From contig CAKTCK010000040.1 of assembly GCA_934539245.1 (NCBI GenBank), forward strand, positions 1-17,357: 17,357 bases of DNA. Direction: 5' to 3'. Source of the stretch: an uncultured Faecalibacterium sp. GTDB taxonomy: Bacteria > Bacillota > Clostridia > Oscillospirales > Ruminococcaceae. A program made the position numbers and the translations under genes. This document shows, one piece after another, positions 6,583-12,602 of the stretch. Under the pieces are notes generated by a model. It was not told the DNA's origin and did not search any database. It saw nothing but the letters and a program-made list of their open reading frames with translations. Position 1 is the first letter of the stretch; each line of letters opens with the position of its first letter.

Positions 6583-7053
6583 ATGAAATTTTCCACCAAG
6601 AGCCGCTACGCCCTGCGCCTGATGGCGGAGCTGGCGCGCTATGCGCCGGGCACGACCGTCAGCCTGAAGGAGATCAGCGAGCGGCAAAACCTGAGCCTGA
6701 AATATCTGGAGCAGATCGTCACCCCGCTGGCGCGGGTGGGGCTGGTCAAGAGCGAGCGGGGCAGTCAGGGCGGCTACCGCCTGACGAAAGACCCCGCCGA
6801 CTACACCGCCGGTGAGATTTTGCGCGCCATCGAGGGCAGTGTAGCGCCCATTCCGTGCCTTGGCAGCGTGACCAACGAGTGCCCCATGTCCGAGCAGTGC
6901 TTCACCCTGCCGTTCTGGGCGGGGCTGGACGAGGTGATCAACCAGTACATCGACAGCGTTACGCTGGAACAGCTGGCAAGCCAGCTGCCCGCACCGGATT
7001 CTGACACGCAGGAGAGCTGCTGCAGCTGCGGCGGCACGAAAAATGAGAAATAA
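6583..7053 (+). CDS. Rrf2-family transcription regulator with IscR-type cysteines
   Basis: Rrf2 proteins are small winged-helix regulators, many of which sense Fe-S status, nitric oxide or cysteine. The 156-aa protein begins with the family signature MKFSTKSRYALRLMAELA. The helix-turn-helix follows at about 26-60 (VSLKEISERQNLSLKYLEQIVTPLARVGLV) and then the wing GSQGGYRL. C92, C100 and C106 (PCLG...NECPMSEQC) match the spacing of the [2Fe-2S] ligands of IscR, so this is more like IscR than CymR, which lacks them. A second Cys group, C146, C147 and C149 (ESCCSCGG), lies in the C-terminal tail. It diverges from the rhodanese gene and lies 1.3 kb from nifS-nifU. Likely targets are those genes (inference). 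I leave the symbol blank because the exact subfamily is not settled. Confidence 0.93.
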   Translation: MKFSTKSRYALRLMAELARYAPGTTVSLKEISERQNLSLKYLEQIVTPLARVGLVKSERGSQGGYRLTKDPADYTAGEILRAIEGSVAPIPCLGSVTNECPMSEQCFTLPFWAGLDEVINQYIDSVTLEQLASQLPAPDSDTQESCCSCGGTKNEK

Positions 7054-7066
7054 GTAAAAATAAGGC

Positions 7067-7095
7067 TTGACATTCCCCTTTGCATCGGCTATAAT
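7067..7095 (+). promoter_or_regulatory. Consensus promoter of tRNA-Trp
   Basis: TTGACA (7067-7072) and TATAAT (7090-7095) with a 17-base spacer form a perfect sigma-A consensus. It starts 13 bases after the rrf2 stop; no terminator separates the two, so read-through from rrf2 is also possible. Confidence 0.92.
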
Positions 7096-7120
7096 AATCA
7101 AGCATTCAGCGAATGTATAT

Positions 7121-7196
7121 AGGGGTATAGCTCAGCTGGTAGAGCAGCGGTCTCCAAAACCGCGTGCCGTGAGTTCGAAACTTACTACCCCTGCCA
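7121..7196 (+). tRNA. tRNA-Trp(CCA)
   Basis: A 76-nt cloverleaf with acceptor AGGGGTA (7121-7127) pairing TACCCCT (7186-7192), discriminator G and an encoded CCA end. The D arm is AGCTCAGCTGGTAGAGCA. The anticodon stem GCGGT/ACCGC holds the loop CTCCAAA, with anticodon CCA at 7154-7156, which reads UGG. The T arm contains GTTCGAA. Confidence 0.97.
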
Positions 7197-7198
7197 TG

Positions 7199-7235
7199 AC
7201 GCACAGGTTCTTCGGAACTTGTGCGTTTTGTTTTT
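7199..7235 (+). terminator. Terminator after tRNA-Trp
   Basis: ACGCACAGGTTC (7199-7210), a TTCG tetraloop and GAACTTGTGCGT (7215-7226) form a 12-bp stem with one G-U pair, followed by TTTGTTTTT. It starts 3 bases after the tRNA, so the tRNA-Trp unit ends here. Confidence 0.92.
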
Positions 7236-7236
7236 G

Positions 7237-7401
7237 GAACTCCCCCAGTCGCGGCTATCGCCGCGACAGCCCCCTCTGGGATGGGGCCTTTGGCATAGCG
7301 GTAAAGTTTCCGGCTAAAGTGCAAAGCTTGCGGGTGCGCCAGAGGCTCCCTCCCCGAGGGAGCTGGCAAAACCGTCAGGTTTTGACTGAGGGAGTTTGTT
7401 C
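7237..7401. repeat. MITE-like palindromic element, copy 2
   Basis: A 165-bp non-coding element with ends GAACTCCCCCAGTC (7237-7250) and GACTGAGGGAGTTTGTTC (7384-7401), which are imperfect inverted repeats. Inside are hairpins GTCGCGGC/GCCGCGAC (7248-7267), GCTCCCT/GAGGGAGC and AAAACC/GGTTTT. On the plus strand it matches the reverse complement of the element at 5921-6126 in order: GTAAAGTTT, CTAAAG, AAAGCTT, GGGAGCTGGCAAA, TTTGACTGAG. So the two copies are diverged members of one family in opposite orientation. It sits between the tRNA-Trp terminator and the tRNA-Asp promoter. Confidence 0.8.
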
Positions 7402-7444
7402 CTATGCCATTTTGCAAAAAATTGTATTTTTCGCAAATTTGTGC

Positions 7445-7473
7445 TTGACAACAGACCGAATTTCCGATATAAT
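7445..7473 (+). promoter_or_regulatory. Consensus promoter of tRNA-Asp and tRNA-Thr
   Basis: TTGACA (7445-7450) and TATAAT (7468-7473) have a 17-base spacer, again a perfect consensus. The stretch before it, 7402-7444, is AT-rich with A and T runs and may act as an UP element. Confidence 0.92.
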
Positions 7474-7519
7474 AGAGCACGTTCCCGCGGTAAGATGCCG
7501 CACGAACTTGAGCGATCAT

Positions 7520-7596
7520 GGCCCGGTAGCTCAGTTGGTTAGAGCACCAGCCTGTCACGCTGGGGGTCGTCGGTTCGAGCCCGATCCGGGTCGCCA
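7520..7596 (+). tRNA. tRNA-Asp(GTC)
   Basis: A 77-nt cloverleaf. Acceptor GGCCCGG (7520-7526) pairs with CCGGGTC with one G-U; discriminator G and CCA follow. The anticodon stem CCAGC/GCTGG (7547-7551 and 7559-7563) holds the loop CTGTCAC with anticodon GTC at 7554-7556. The T arm contains GGTTCGAGCC. Confidence 0.97.
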
Positions 7597-7599
7597 TTT

Positions 7600-7675
<76 letters not shown>

Positions 7676-7683
7676 AAGGCAAG

Positions 7684-7717
7684 CACCTCGAAGTCTTAGG
7701 ACTTCGGGGTGTTTTTT
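7684..7717 (+). terminator. Terminator after tRNA-Thr
   Basis: CACCTCGAAGTC (7684-7695) pairs with GACTTCGGGGTG (7700-7711) with one G-U, then TTTTTT. It ends the tRNA-Asp/tRNA-Thr transcript. Confidence 0.92.
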
Positions 7718-7735
7718 GTTTACAGCTTTAACCGC

Positions 7736-7771
7736 AAAAATACCGCCGCACAACTGTGCGGCGGTATTTTT
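7736..7771. terminator. Bidirectional terminator at the end of the ECF sigma operon
   Basis: AAAAATACCGCCGCAC (7736-7751), loop AACT and GTGCGGCGGTATTTTT (7756-7771) form a perfect 16-bp inverted repeat. Each strand has a T-run. On the minus strand it starts right at the stop codon of the last gene of the sigma operon; on the plus strand it backs up the tRNA terminator. Confidence 0.92.
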
Positions 7772-8607
7772 CATTCTTCCCCATCGGGAATATTCTCTGC
7801 GTCCAGCAGATACTCGGTCTCGGTCTGTTGTTCCATCTGCTGCTCTGTCCAGTCCAGCTGCACAGCGCCGCTCAGGTTCAGCGAGTAATCCTCGGTGTAT
7901 AGCAGACTGCCAGTATTCAGGCTGCTTTCTGCCGCGCTGCGGGCGTTCCATGTAAAGTGCAGCTTTTCCGGCGGCACGGTGCACTGCTTTGCCAGTGCGG
8001 TCAGGGTATAGCAGTCCCGGGCAAAGGCGGCAGCGCTGTCGTAAGGGCCGAACAGCTCCACAGTCAGGGTCAGGCAGGTATCCCCGACGGGCAGAGCGGC
8101 GGCCTGCTGCAAGGTCTCGGCCTTTGCACCGTTCAGGTACAGCCAGCCGCTAATGTTCTGGATGGCAATGTCCTGTGCGTCCCGCTTATAGGCGGTGTAC
8201 AGTTCGTCAATGGCCTGTGTGCTCAGGCGGTTCATCATCTGCTGGTTTTCGCCGCTCAGTTCGTCCCACAGCATAGGCAGCATCGCCATGCAGAAGCAGC
8301 CCGCCATCAGCACCAGACAGACCAGCACGGATACAAAATCGTACTTCCAGCGGCCGGGGCGGGTAGCAAAAAACAGCACCTCGCACCCCAGCAGCACCAG
8401 CGCCACCGCCGGGGCAATTTTCAGGGTCAACTGCATATCAAAGCCCGGCACGAAGAAATACAGCAGGAAGAACACGCCCGCCGCAATAAGGCACGCGCCC
8501 AAGGTCAGGCTGCCCACCCGGCGCAGGGGCTTTTCTGCCGGTTTCTGTTCCGGCGGTGGCACACTGCCCGGCTGCGCCGTCAAAGGCGTCTTATTCTGCT
8601 CGGTCAT
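7771..8607 (-). CDS. Membrane protein of unknown function, last gene of ECF sigma operon
   Basis: I do not recognise a family. The 278-aa protein has a polar, Pro-rich N-terminus of about 30 residues (QPGSVPPPEQKPAEKP), then three hydrophobic segments at roughly 33-52 (LTLGACLIAAGVFFLLYFF), 58-79 (LKIAPAVALVLLGCEVLFF) and 91-112 (VSVLVCLVLMAGCFCMAML). A hydrophilic domain of about 165 residues follows and probably lies on one face of the membrane. The start at 8607 is chosen because GGAGG lies 6 bases before it; an in-frame ATG two codons earlier has no room for a ribosome site. It overlaps the upstream gene by 17 bases, so it belongs to the sigma/anti-sigma operon. A role in the stress response controlled by that sigma factor is an inference from context only. 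Confidence 0.85.
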   Translation of the reverse strand: MTEQNKTPLTAQPGSVPPPEQKPAEKPLRRVGSLTLGACLIAAGVFFLLYFFVPGFDMQLTLKIAPAVALVLLGCEVLFFATRPGRWKYDFVSVLVCLVLMAGCFCMAMLPMLWDELSGENQQMMNRLSTQAIDELYTAYKRDAQDIAIQNISGWLYLNGAKAETLQQAAALPVGDTCLTLTVELFGPYDSAAAFARDCYTLTALAKQCTVPPEKLHFTWNARSAAESSLNTGSLLYTEDYSLNLSGAVQLDWTEQQMEQQTETEYLLDAENIPDGEE

Positions 8608-9307
8608 CGTCATCCTCCGCAGGGGCTTCGTCCTGTTCTGCACCGGTCACGGGCTCGCCCAGCAGTGCCGAAAGTTCCGGCATGGCAAAATGGGTGTCCG
8701 TGTCCGCGGTGTCCTCTGCATCCTCAGCCTGCGGCGCAGCCGTGTAGGCGTGGAAGTCCTCGGCTTCCTCTTCAGGGGTCTGCTTGCCATTTTTGTTTTT
8801 CGGGCCGCGCACCAGCCACATACCGCACACGATCAGCGCCACGCAGACCACGATCTGCGGCAGGGAATCCAGCATCAGGTAGATGGCACGGAAGATGGGG
8901 TTATTTTGTCCCCAGCGCCACATCACATCGCCCAGCACCCGCATGATGATGTTGTTGTAGAACACGATCGCGCCCAGTGCGATGAGCCCCCAGCCCACCA
9001 GCTTGTGGCTCTCGCCCATGAACTGGGTCATGCGGGCATCGCGCCAATTAAAGTGCACCAGATAATCGTCCTCCGGGGCTTTCTCTGCCGCCAGCTGTGC
9101 GCGGAGGTTGAAGGTATCGAAAAAGCTGTACATAAACACGATGATGCAGCCGACCACCAATGCATCCAGCCCGGTGACCGAGCCTACTATGATGAACAGG
9201 CAGAACATGGTAATGAGCGAGAGCCCCCGCTTCATATAGCCCTGATACATCTGCCCCGCACCGGGGATGCAGGCAAACAGCAGGGTCAGAATCCCGTTTT
9301 TCTTCAT
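8591..9307 (-). CDS. Multi-pass membrane protein with TM2-like start, ECF sigma operon
   Basis: The 238-aa protein starts MKKNGILTLLFACIPGAGQMYQGYMKRG. The PGxGQxYxGxxxRG pattern followed by hydrophobic helices is typical of TM2-domain and related small membrane proteins. Further hydrophobic stretches lie near 28-62, 100-122 and 145-168. The last 65 or so residues are strongly acidic (EEEAEDFH, DTADTDTH, EDDDDRAE) and probably cytoplasmic. Start choice: ATG 9307 has GAGGGA 7 bases upstream; ATG 9322 would give a 4-base ATGA overlap with the anti-sigma gene and five more residues, and cannot be excluded. It overlaps the next gene by 17 bases. Its function is unknown; being encoded next to an anti-sigma factor suggests a part in sensing or in the envelope response (inference). 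Confidence 0.85.
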   Translation of the reverse strand: MKKNGILTLLFACIPGAGQMYQGYMKRGLSLITMFCLFIIVGSVTGLDALVVGCIIVFMYSFFDTFNLRAQLAAEKAPEDDYLVHFNWRDARMTQFMGESHKLVGWGLIALGAIVFYNNIIMRVLGDVMWRWGQNNPIFRAIYLMLDSLPQIVVCVALIVCGMWLVRGPKNKNGKQTPEEEAEDFHAYTAAPQAEDAEDTADTDTHFAMPELSALLGEPVTGAEQDEAPAEDDDDRAE

Positions 9308-9318
9308 AATCAGTTCCC

Positions 9319-9840
9319 TCATTTCTCAGTGGTGTCTGCACTGTGGTGCAAAAGCGCGTCCAGTGCATCGGATAGTTTCTCGGTCAGCTGCTTTTTGTCC
9401 TCTATGGGCTTGCCCAGCGGAGCGGTGGATTGCTGCGGTGCTTTGTCGTTCACCGGTTTGCCCAGCAGCTCCGGTTCGGTCTGCTGTGTGGTCTGCGGCA
9501 GCCATGTGTTCAGCTGTTGCCCAGTGTGCAAAATCTGTTCCAGTGTACCGGCACGCCACATGGTCAGCGCCAGAACCGCCGCCACTGTTGCCACGGCGGC
9601 GCGTCCCCATGTGTTCTGCATCAGCCGTATCCAGATCGTGCCCATCACCGCGCCCCGGGCGGAGCGCGGCGGCTGTTCCAGCACATCATCTGTCAGCAGG
9701 GCGGTGTAGCGGTCCATGCAGCGGTCGCAGTAGGCAAGATGTTCGGCGGCTTCCAGCCGCTGCGTTTCGTCCAATTGCCCGCCGACCAGTGCCTGTAAAC
9801 CTTCCTCACTCAGACAGCCTTTTGGGTCAAACAGTTCCAT
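9319..9840 (-). CDS. Zinc-finger anti-sigma factor, single-pass membrane
   Basis: The 173-aa protein probably holds the co-encoded ECF sigma factor inactive. The N-terminus has the zinc-binding anti-sigma motif H34-x3-C38-x2-C41 (EHLAYCDRC), as in putative zf-HC2 domains. A hydrophobic segment at about 79-95 (GRAAVATVAAVLALTMW) would anchor it, leaving about 75 residues outside. The outer part holds two near-identical pieces, LGKPVNDK and LGKPIEDK, and ends in a charged helix. ATG at 9840 has AAAGGAGG 7 bases upstream; a longer frame from 9858 would include the ribosome site and is not used. It overlaps the sigma gene by 14 bases, as is usual for such pairs. The signal that releases the sigma factor is not visible. 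Confidence 0.88.
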   Translation of the reverse strand: MELFDPKGCLSEEGLQALVGGQLDETQRLEAAEHLAYCDRCMDRYTALLTDDVLEQPPRSARGAVMGTIWIRLMQNTWGRAAVATVAAVLALTMWRAGTLEQILHTGQQLNTWLPQTTQQTEPELLGKPVNDKAPQQSTAPLGKPIEDKKQLTEKLSDALDALLHHSADTTEK

Positions 9841-10372
9841 GTACGCTCCTCCTTTCACAGGGTATGCGGTCGTTTTGCAAGATCTGCTGCGCCAGCATCT
9901 TTTTGGCGCGGTAGACCTGCGCCTCCACCGTTTTGGGCGGTCGGCCGCACAGCCTTGCAGCTTCAGCCATGGTGTGCTGTTCCAGCAGCACCAGACGGCA
10001 GGGTGTGCAGTAGGGCTCGCGCAGATTCAGTATCATCTCCGTAAGCTCTTCTTCGCCCAGCGCCTCCAGCACCTGCTGTTCCGGCTGCATACCGGGCGGC
10101 GCGCCTTCCAGCGCCAGCACCTCGTCGCCGGGGGTGTTCATCTTGCGCACCCAAGCGCTGCGCAGATAGTCCTTGGCTTTGTTGGCGGCGATGCGCGCCA
10201 GCCACTGCTTTTCAAAGCCGGGCGGGCAGCGGTCGATGGCCCGCCACGCCGCCAGAAAGGTCTCCTGCGTCAAGTCCTGCGCCTCCTGCACATCCGGTAC
10301 CAGCTGGTGGCAGACCGTGTACACGAGCGCCTGATATTTCTGCACCATCGTGCTGAATTCCTGTGTTGTCAA
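9827..10372 (-). CDS. RNA polymerase sigma factor, ECF type
   Basis: A 181-aa alternative sigma factor with only regions 2 and 4. Region 2 spans about 8-75 (YQALVYTVCHQLVPDVQEAQDLTQETFLAAWRAI, then WLARIAANKAKDYLRS, the promoter-recognition part). Region 4 spans about 105-165, with helix-turn-helix TMAEAARLCGRPPKTVEAQVYRAKKML. The start is most likely TTG at 10372: AAGGAGG lies about 12 bases upstream and the first residues, MTTQEFSTMVQKYQALVYTV, give the usual short N-terminus; the nearest ATG, at residue 9, would cut into region 2. A TTG start may keep expression low. It heads a four-gene operon with the anti-sigma gene and two membrane proteins. Confidence 0.92.
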   Translation of the reverse strand: MTTQEFSTMVQKYQALVYTVCHQLVPDVQEAQDLTQETFLAAWRAIDRCPPGFEKQWLARIAANKAKDYLRSAWVRKMNTPGDEVLALEGAPPGMQPEQQVLEALGEEELTEMILNLREPYCTPCRLVLLEQHTMAEAARLCGRPPKTVEAQVYRAKKMLAQQILQNDRIPCERRSVHGTV

Positions 10373-10435
10373 CGCGCTGCACGGCCTCCTTTCCGGTTCT
10401 GGATGCGGTGCTCTGCGCCGCCCTTCTGTCTTTAA

Positions 10436-10458
10436 TACGAAGGAGCGGCAGCGGTTCC
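10436..10458 (-). promoter_or_regulatory. Weak candidate ECF-type promoter of the sigma operon
   Basis: On the minus strand GGAACC (10458-10453) and CGTA (10439-10436) resemble the AAC and CGT cores of ECF-dependent promoters, which often drive the sigma gene itself. The 13-base gap is shorter than usual. No good sigma-A promoter was seen in 10373-10545, which otherwise holds an A/T-rich tract at 10465-10495. Confidence 0.3.
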
Positions 10459-10485
10459 TGCATAAAAACTAAAATATTTTCAAAC

Positions 10486-10514
10486 TTTTTCTTCTCCCGC
10501 AGATATGGTACAAT
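10486..10514 (+). promoter_or_regulatory. Promoter of birA
   Basis: TACAAT (10509-10514) is preceded by TGG, giving an extended -10 that can work with the poor -35 TTTTTC (10486-10491) 17 bases upstream. The leader to the ATG at 10546 is about 25 bases and carries GGGAGGG as ribosome site. Confidence 0.6.
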
Positions 10515-10545
10515 CATAATATAACATATAGGGAGGGTTTTCGCC

Positions 10546-11508
10546 ATGGCATCTACCACCCGTCAGGCACTTTTACAGGCGCTCAGCGACGCCGAGGGCG
10601 CGTATATTTCCGGTCAGCAGCTGGCACAGCAGCTGGGGGTCAGCCGCGCCGCCGTGCACAAGGCGGCGGCGGCGCTTACCGCGCAGGGGTATGCGCTGGA
10701 AGCCGCCTCCCGCCGGGGGTACCGTCTGCTGGGCGGCGACCCTTTCTGCACCGAGGCGGTAGGCCCCTACCCTGCCCCGGTGCAGCTGTACGACACGTTG
10801 GAAAGCACCAACCGCACCGCAAAGCTGCTGGCGCTGGAAGGGGCTGACCACGGCACGCTGGTGCTGGCGGGCGGGCAGACCGCCGGGCGCGGGCGGCTGG
10901 GGCGCAGCTTTGCCAGCCCGGCGGGCAAAGGGGTATACTGCTCAGTGGTGCTGCGCCCGCCGCTGCCTGCCGCCAACGCCCAGACCGCCACCATCGGCGC
11001 GGCGGTGGCGGTGTGCCGGGCGGTGCAGACGCTGTGCGGGCTGGAACTTGCCATCAAGTGGGTGAACGACCTGTATTACAAGGGCAAAAAGGTGTGCGGC
11101 ATCCTGACCGAGGCCGGCACCGACCTTGAAAGCGGCCAGCTGGAATGGCTGGTGGTGGGCATCGGGCTGAACCTGACCGCCACGGCAGAGGACTTTCCCC
11201 CGGAGCTGACCGCCAAAGCAGGCAGCCTGTACCCCGGCGGCCCTGCCCCGGTAAGCCGGGCGGCGCTGGCGGGTGCCATCGGACGGGAGCTGTTGGCGCT
11301 CTGCCCGGGCTTTGAATGTCTGGACGAGTACCGCGCCCGCTGCTTTGTGCCAGGTCATTGGGTGACCGTGTGCACCGGCACCGAGACCTATGCCGCGCAG
11401 GCGCTTTCTATTGACGACACCGGGCGGCTGGTGGTGCAGCGGGAGGGCGGGCGCACCGAAGCGCTGCGCTGTGGCGAGGTGACTATCCGCCCCACCAAAA
11501 CAGATTGA
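10546..11508 (+). CDS. birA: Biotin--protein ligase with N-terminal DNA-binding domain (BirA)
   Basis: BirA joins biotin to carboxylase and decarboxylase carrier domains and, with its helix-turn-helix, represses biotin genes. The 320-aa length is right for the bifunctional form. Residues 1-62 form a winged helix (YISGQQLAQQLGVSRAAVHKAAAAL). The catalytic domain covers about 78-255: STNRTAK at 87-93, the biotin/ATP loop GRGRLGR at 114-120, then GKGVYCSVVLRP, KWVNDLYYKGKKVCGIL (171-187) and VGIGLNL. A small C-terminal domain covers about 268-316. ATG at 10546 follows GGGAGGG with good spacing. It is a single gene, convergent with moaA; their stops are only 12 bases apart with no clear terminator. 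No biotin genes are next to it. Confidence 0.96.
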   Translation: MASTTRQALLQALSDAEGAYISGQQLAQQLGVSRAAVHKAAAALTAQGYALEAASRRGYRLLGGDPFCTEAVGPYPAPVQLYDTLESTNRTAKLLALEGADHGTLVLAGGQTAGRGRLGRSFASPAGKGVYCSVVLRPPLPAANAQTATIGAAVAVCRAVQTLCGLELAIKWVNDLYYKGKKVCGILTEAGTDLESGQLEWLVVGIGLNLTATAEDFPPELTAKAGSLYPGGPAPVSRAALAGAIGRELLALCPGFECLDEYRARCFVPGHWVTVCTGTETYAAQALSIDDTGRLVVQREGGRTEALRCGEVTIRPTKTD

Positions 11509-11520
11509 CCGACAGCGCCG

Positions 11521-12522
11521 TCAGCCCCCGATGCGGTACATATCCCGGGTCTCCGGGATATCAAGACAATCCCACGGGTGGAAGGGATGCTGCAAGGGCT
11601 TGCTGCGGATCGCCGTCTGGATGGCTTCCAGCAGCTGCACATCCGATGCGCCGCCGCGCAGCATTTCTCCCAGCTCTACGCCTTCCTCGCTTGCCAGACA
11701 GGGGCGCAGGAAGCCGGAGGCAGACAGCCGCACCCGGTTGCAGCGGGTGCAGAAGGGCTCTTTGCCGTGCACCGGGCTGATAAAGCCCACACTGCCCGCC
11801 CAGCCGGGGTTTGTGTAGTATACTGCCGGTCCATCCCCAAAAGCGGCGCTCTGCGCCGGGGGCAGGCTGTACAGCCGGGGATAATCCTGCCGCAGCTGCT
11901 GCAAGATCTCGCTGTTGGGAATACCCAGCTCCTGCAGGTCGCGGGCGCAACCCACAGGCATCAGCTCAAGAAACCGCAGGCGGACAGGGAAAAACCGGAC
12001 ATACCGCCGGACGATCCAGCGGTAGTCCTGCTCATTATAGCCCCGCAGCGCCATATAGTTAAGCTTGAGCGGGATACCGCAGAACATGGCATCCTCAAAA
12101 GCCTGCTTCACGGCAGCGTGCTGCGGCGGCGTAAGGTGGGAAATGCGCTTGTTCCGGGTATAGCTCAGGCTGTTCAGGCTCAGATTGATGCCGTCCAGCC
12201 CCGCCTCCTTCAGCGCCGGCAGCTGTGCCGACAGCAGGGTGCCGTTGGTGGTCAGGGTCACCTTGCGGATGCCGGGCACAGCCTTGAGCCGAGCAGTCAG
12301 CTGCGGCACGCCGGGACGCAGCAAAGGCTCGCCGCCGGTCAGCCGCAGGGTATCGATGCCGCAGGCGGCAAACAGCTGCACCAGATGCAGCAGCTCTGCA
12401 TCGGTAAGCTCCGGCGGCAGTGCGGCAGGCTCCTTCGGGCGGCAGTAGAAGCAGCGCAGGTTGCAGTTCTCGGTCAGCGAGAGCCGCAGGCAATGGATCT
12501 CACGGTTTGCCTGATCATACAT
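11521..12522 (-). CDS. moaA: GTP 3',8-cyclase MoaA (radical SAM, molybdenum cofactor)
   Basis: MoaA carries out the first step of molybdopterin synthesis, turning GTP into 3',8-cyclo-7,8-dihydro-GTP. The 333-aa length is normal. The N-terminal radical-SAM cluster ligands are C20, C24 and C27 (ENCNLRCFYC). The second, GTP-binding cluster is C258, C261 and C275 (CTRC then 13 residues then C), with the Arg-rich NRVRL between. LRLTGGEPLLRPG and TLTTNGTLL are family motifs. The protein ends in RIGG; the C-terminal Gly-Gly tail is needed for activity in characterised MoaA and separates it from other SAM proteins. ATG at 12522 has AAGGAG 9 bases upstream. No other moa, mog or mod genes are in the window. 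A terminator-like hairpin and further hairpins precede it. Confidence 0.94.
   Translation of the reverse strand: MYDQANREIHCLRLSLTENCNLRCFYCRPKEPAALPPELTDAELLHLVQLFAACGIDTLRLTGGEPLLRPGVPQLTARLKAVPGIRKVTLTTNGTLLSAQLPALKEAGLDGINLSLNSLSYTRNKRISHLTPPQHAAVKQAFEDAMFCGIPLKLNYMALRGYNEQDYRWIVRRYVRFFPVRLRFLELMPVGCARDLQELGIPNSEILQQLRQDYPRLYSLPPAQSAAFGDGPAVYYTNPGWAGSVGFISPVHGKEPFCTRCNRVRLSASGFLRPCLASEEGVELGEMLRGGASDVQLLEAIQTAIRSKPLQHPFHPWDCLDIPETRDMYRIGG
11540..11561. repeat. Perfect inverted repeat in the 3' end of moaA
   Basis: ATATCCCGG, loop GTCT, CCGGGATAT. The 9-bp perfect stem lies in the last codons of moaA and just beyond the birA stop. It lacks a T-run on either strand, so it is not a classic terminator, but it is the only hairpin that could mark the birA 3' end. 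It might also be chance. Confidence 0.5.
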
Positions 12523-12539
12523 AGCTTTGGTCTCCTTAC

Positions 12540-12602
12540 GCCCCGCCCACGGGGCTGTTTTTATCCAAAAAGCCCCTGTCCGCCTTGCAGACAGGGGCTT
12601 TT
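12540..12602 (-). terminator. Terminator between gntR and moaA, with competing hairpins
   Basis: On the minus strand GACAGGGGCT-type arms (12590-12599 with 12571-12580) form a 10-bp stem followed by TTTTTGG, a good terminator for gntR. The 3' arm with its T-run (12567-12576) can instead pair with AAAAAC-A-GCCCC (12562-12551). That in turn competes with GCCCC/GGGGC (12555-12551 with 12544-12540), which abuts the moaA ribosome site. So moaA either depends on read-through or on a promoter I cannot place in 12603-12693. That stretch holds repeated TGCAT words and a GCAGCGCTGC palindrome. Confidence 0.7.

Noticed and set aside
5921..7401. The two palindromic elements as a CRISPR array
   Set aside because: Copies are long, unequal, inverted and 1.1 kb apart; there are no short direct repeats with spacers and no cas genes.
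7106..7597. A minus-strand frame over the tRNA genes
   Set aside because: It is the antisense of tRNA-Trp, tRNA-Asp and a palindromic element.
8195..9709. A 504-codon plus-strand frame over the membrane-protein genes
   Set aside because: It crosses three overlapping minus-strand genes with ribosome sites, zinc-finger motif and membrane helices; the frame itself has no recognisable domain.
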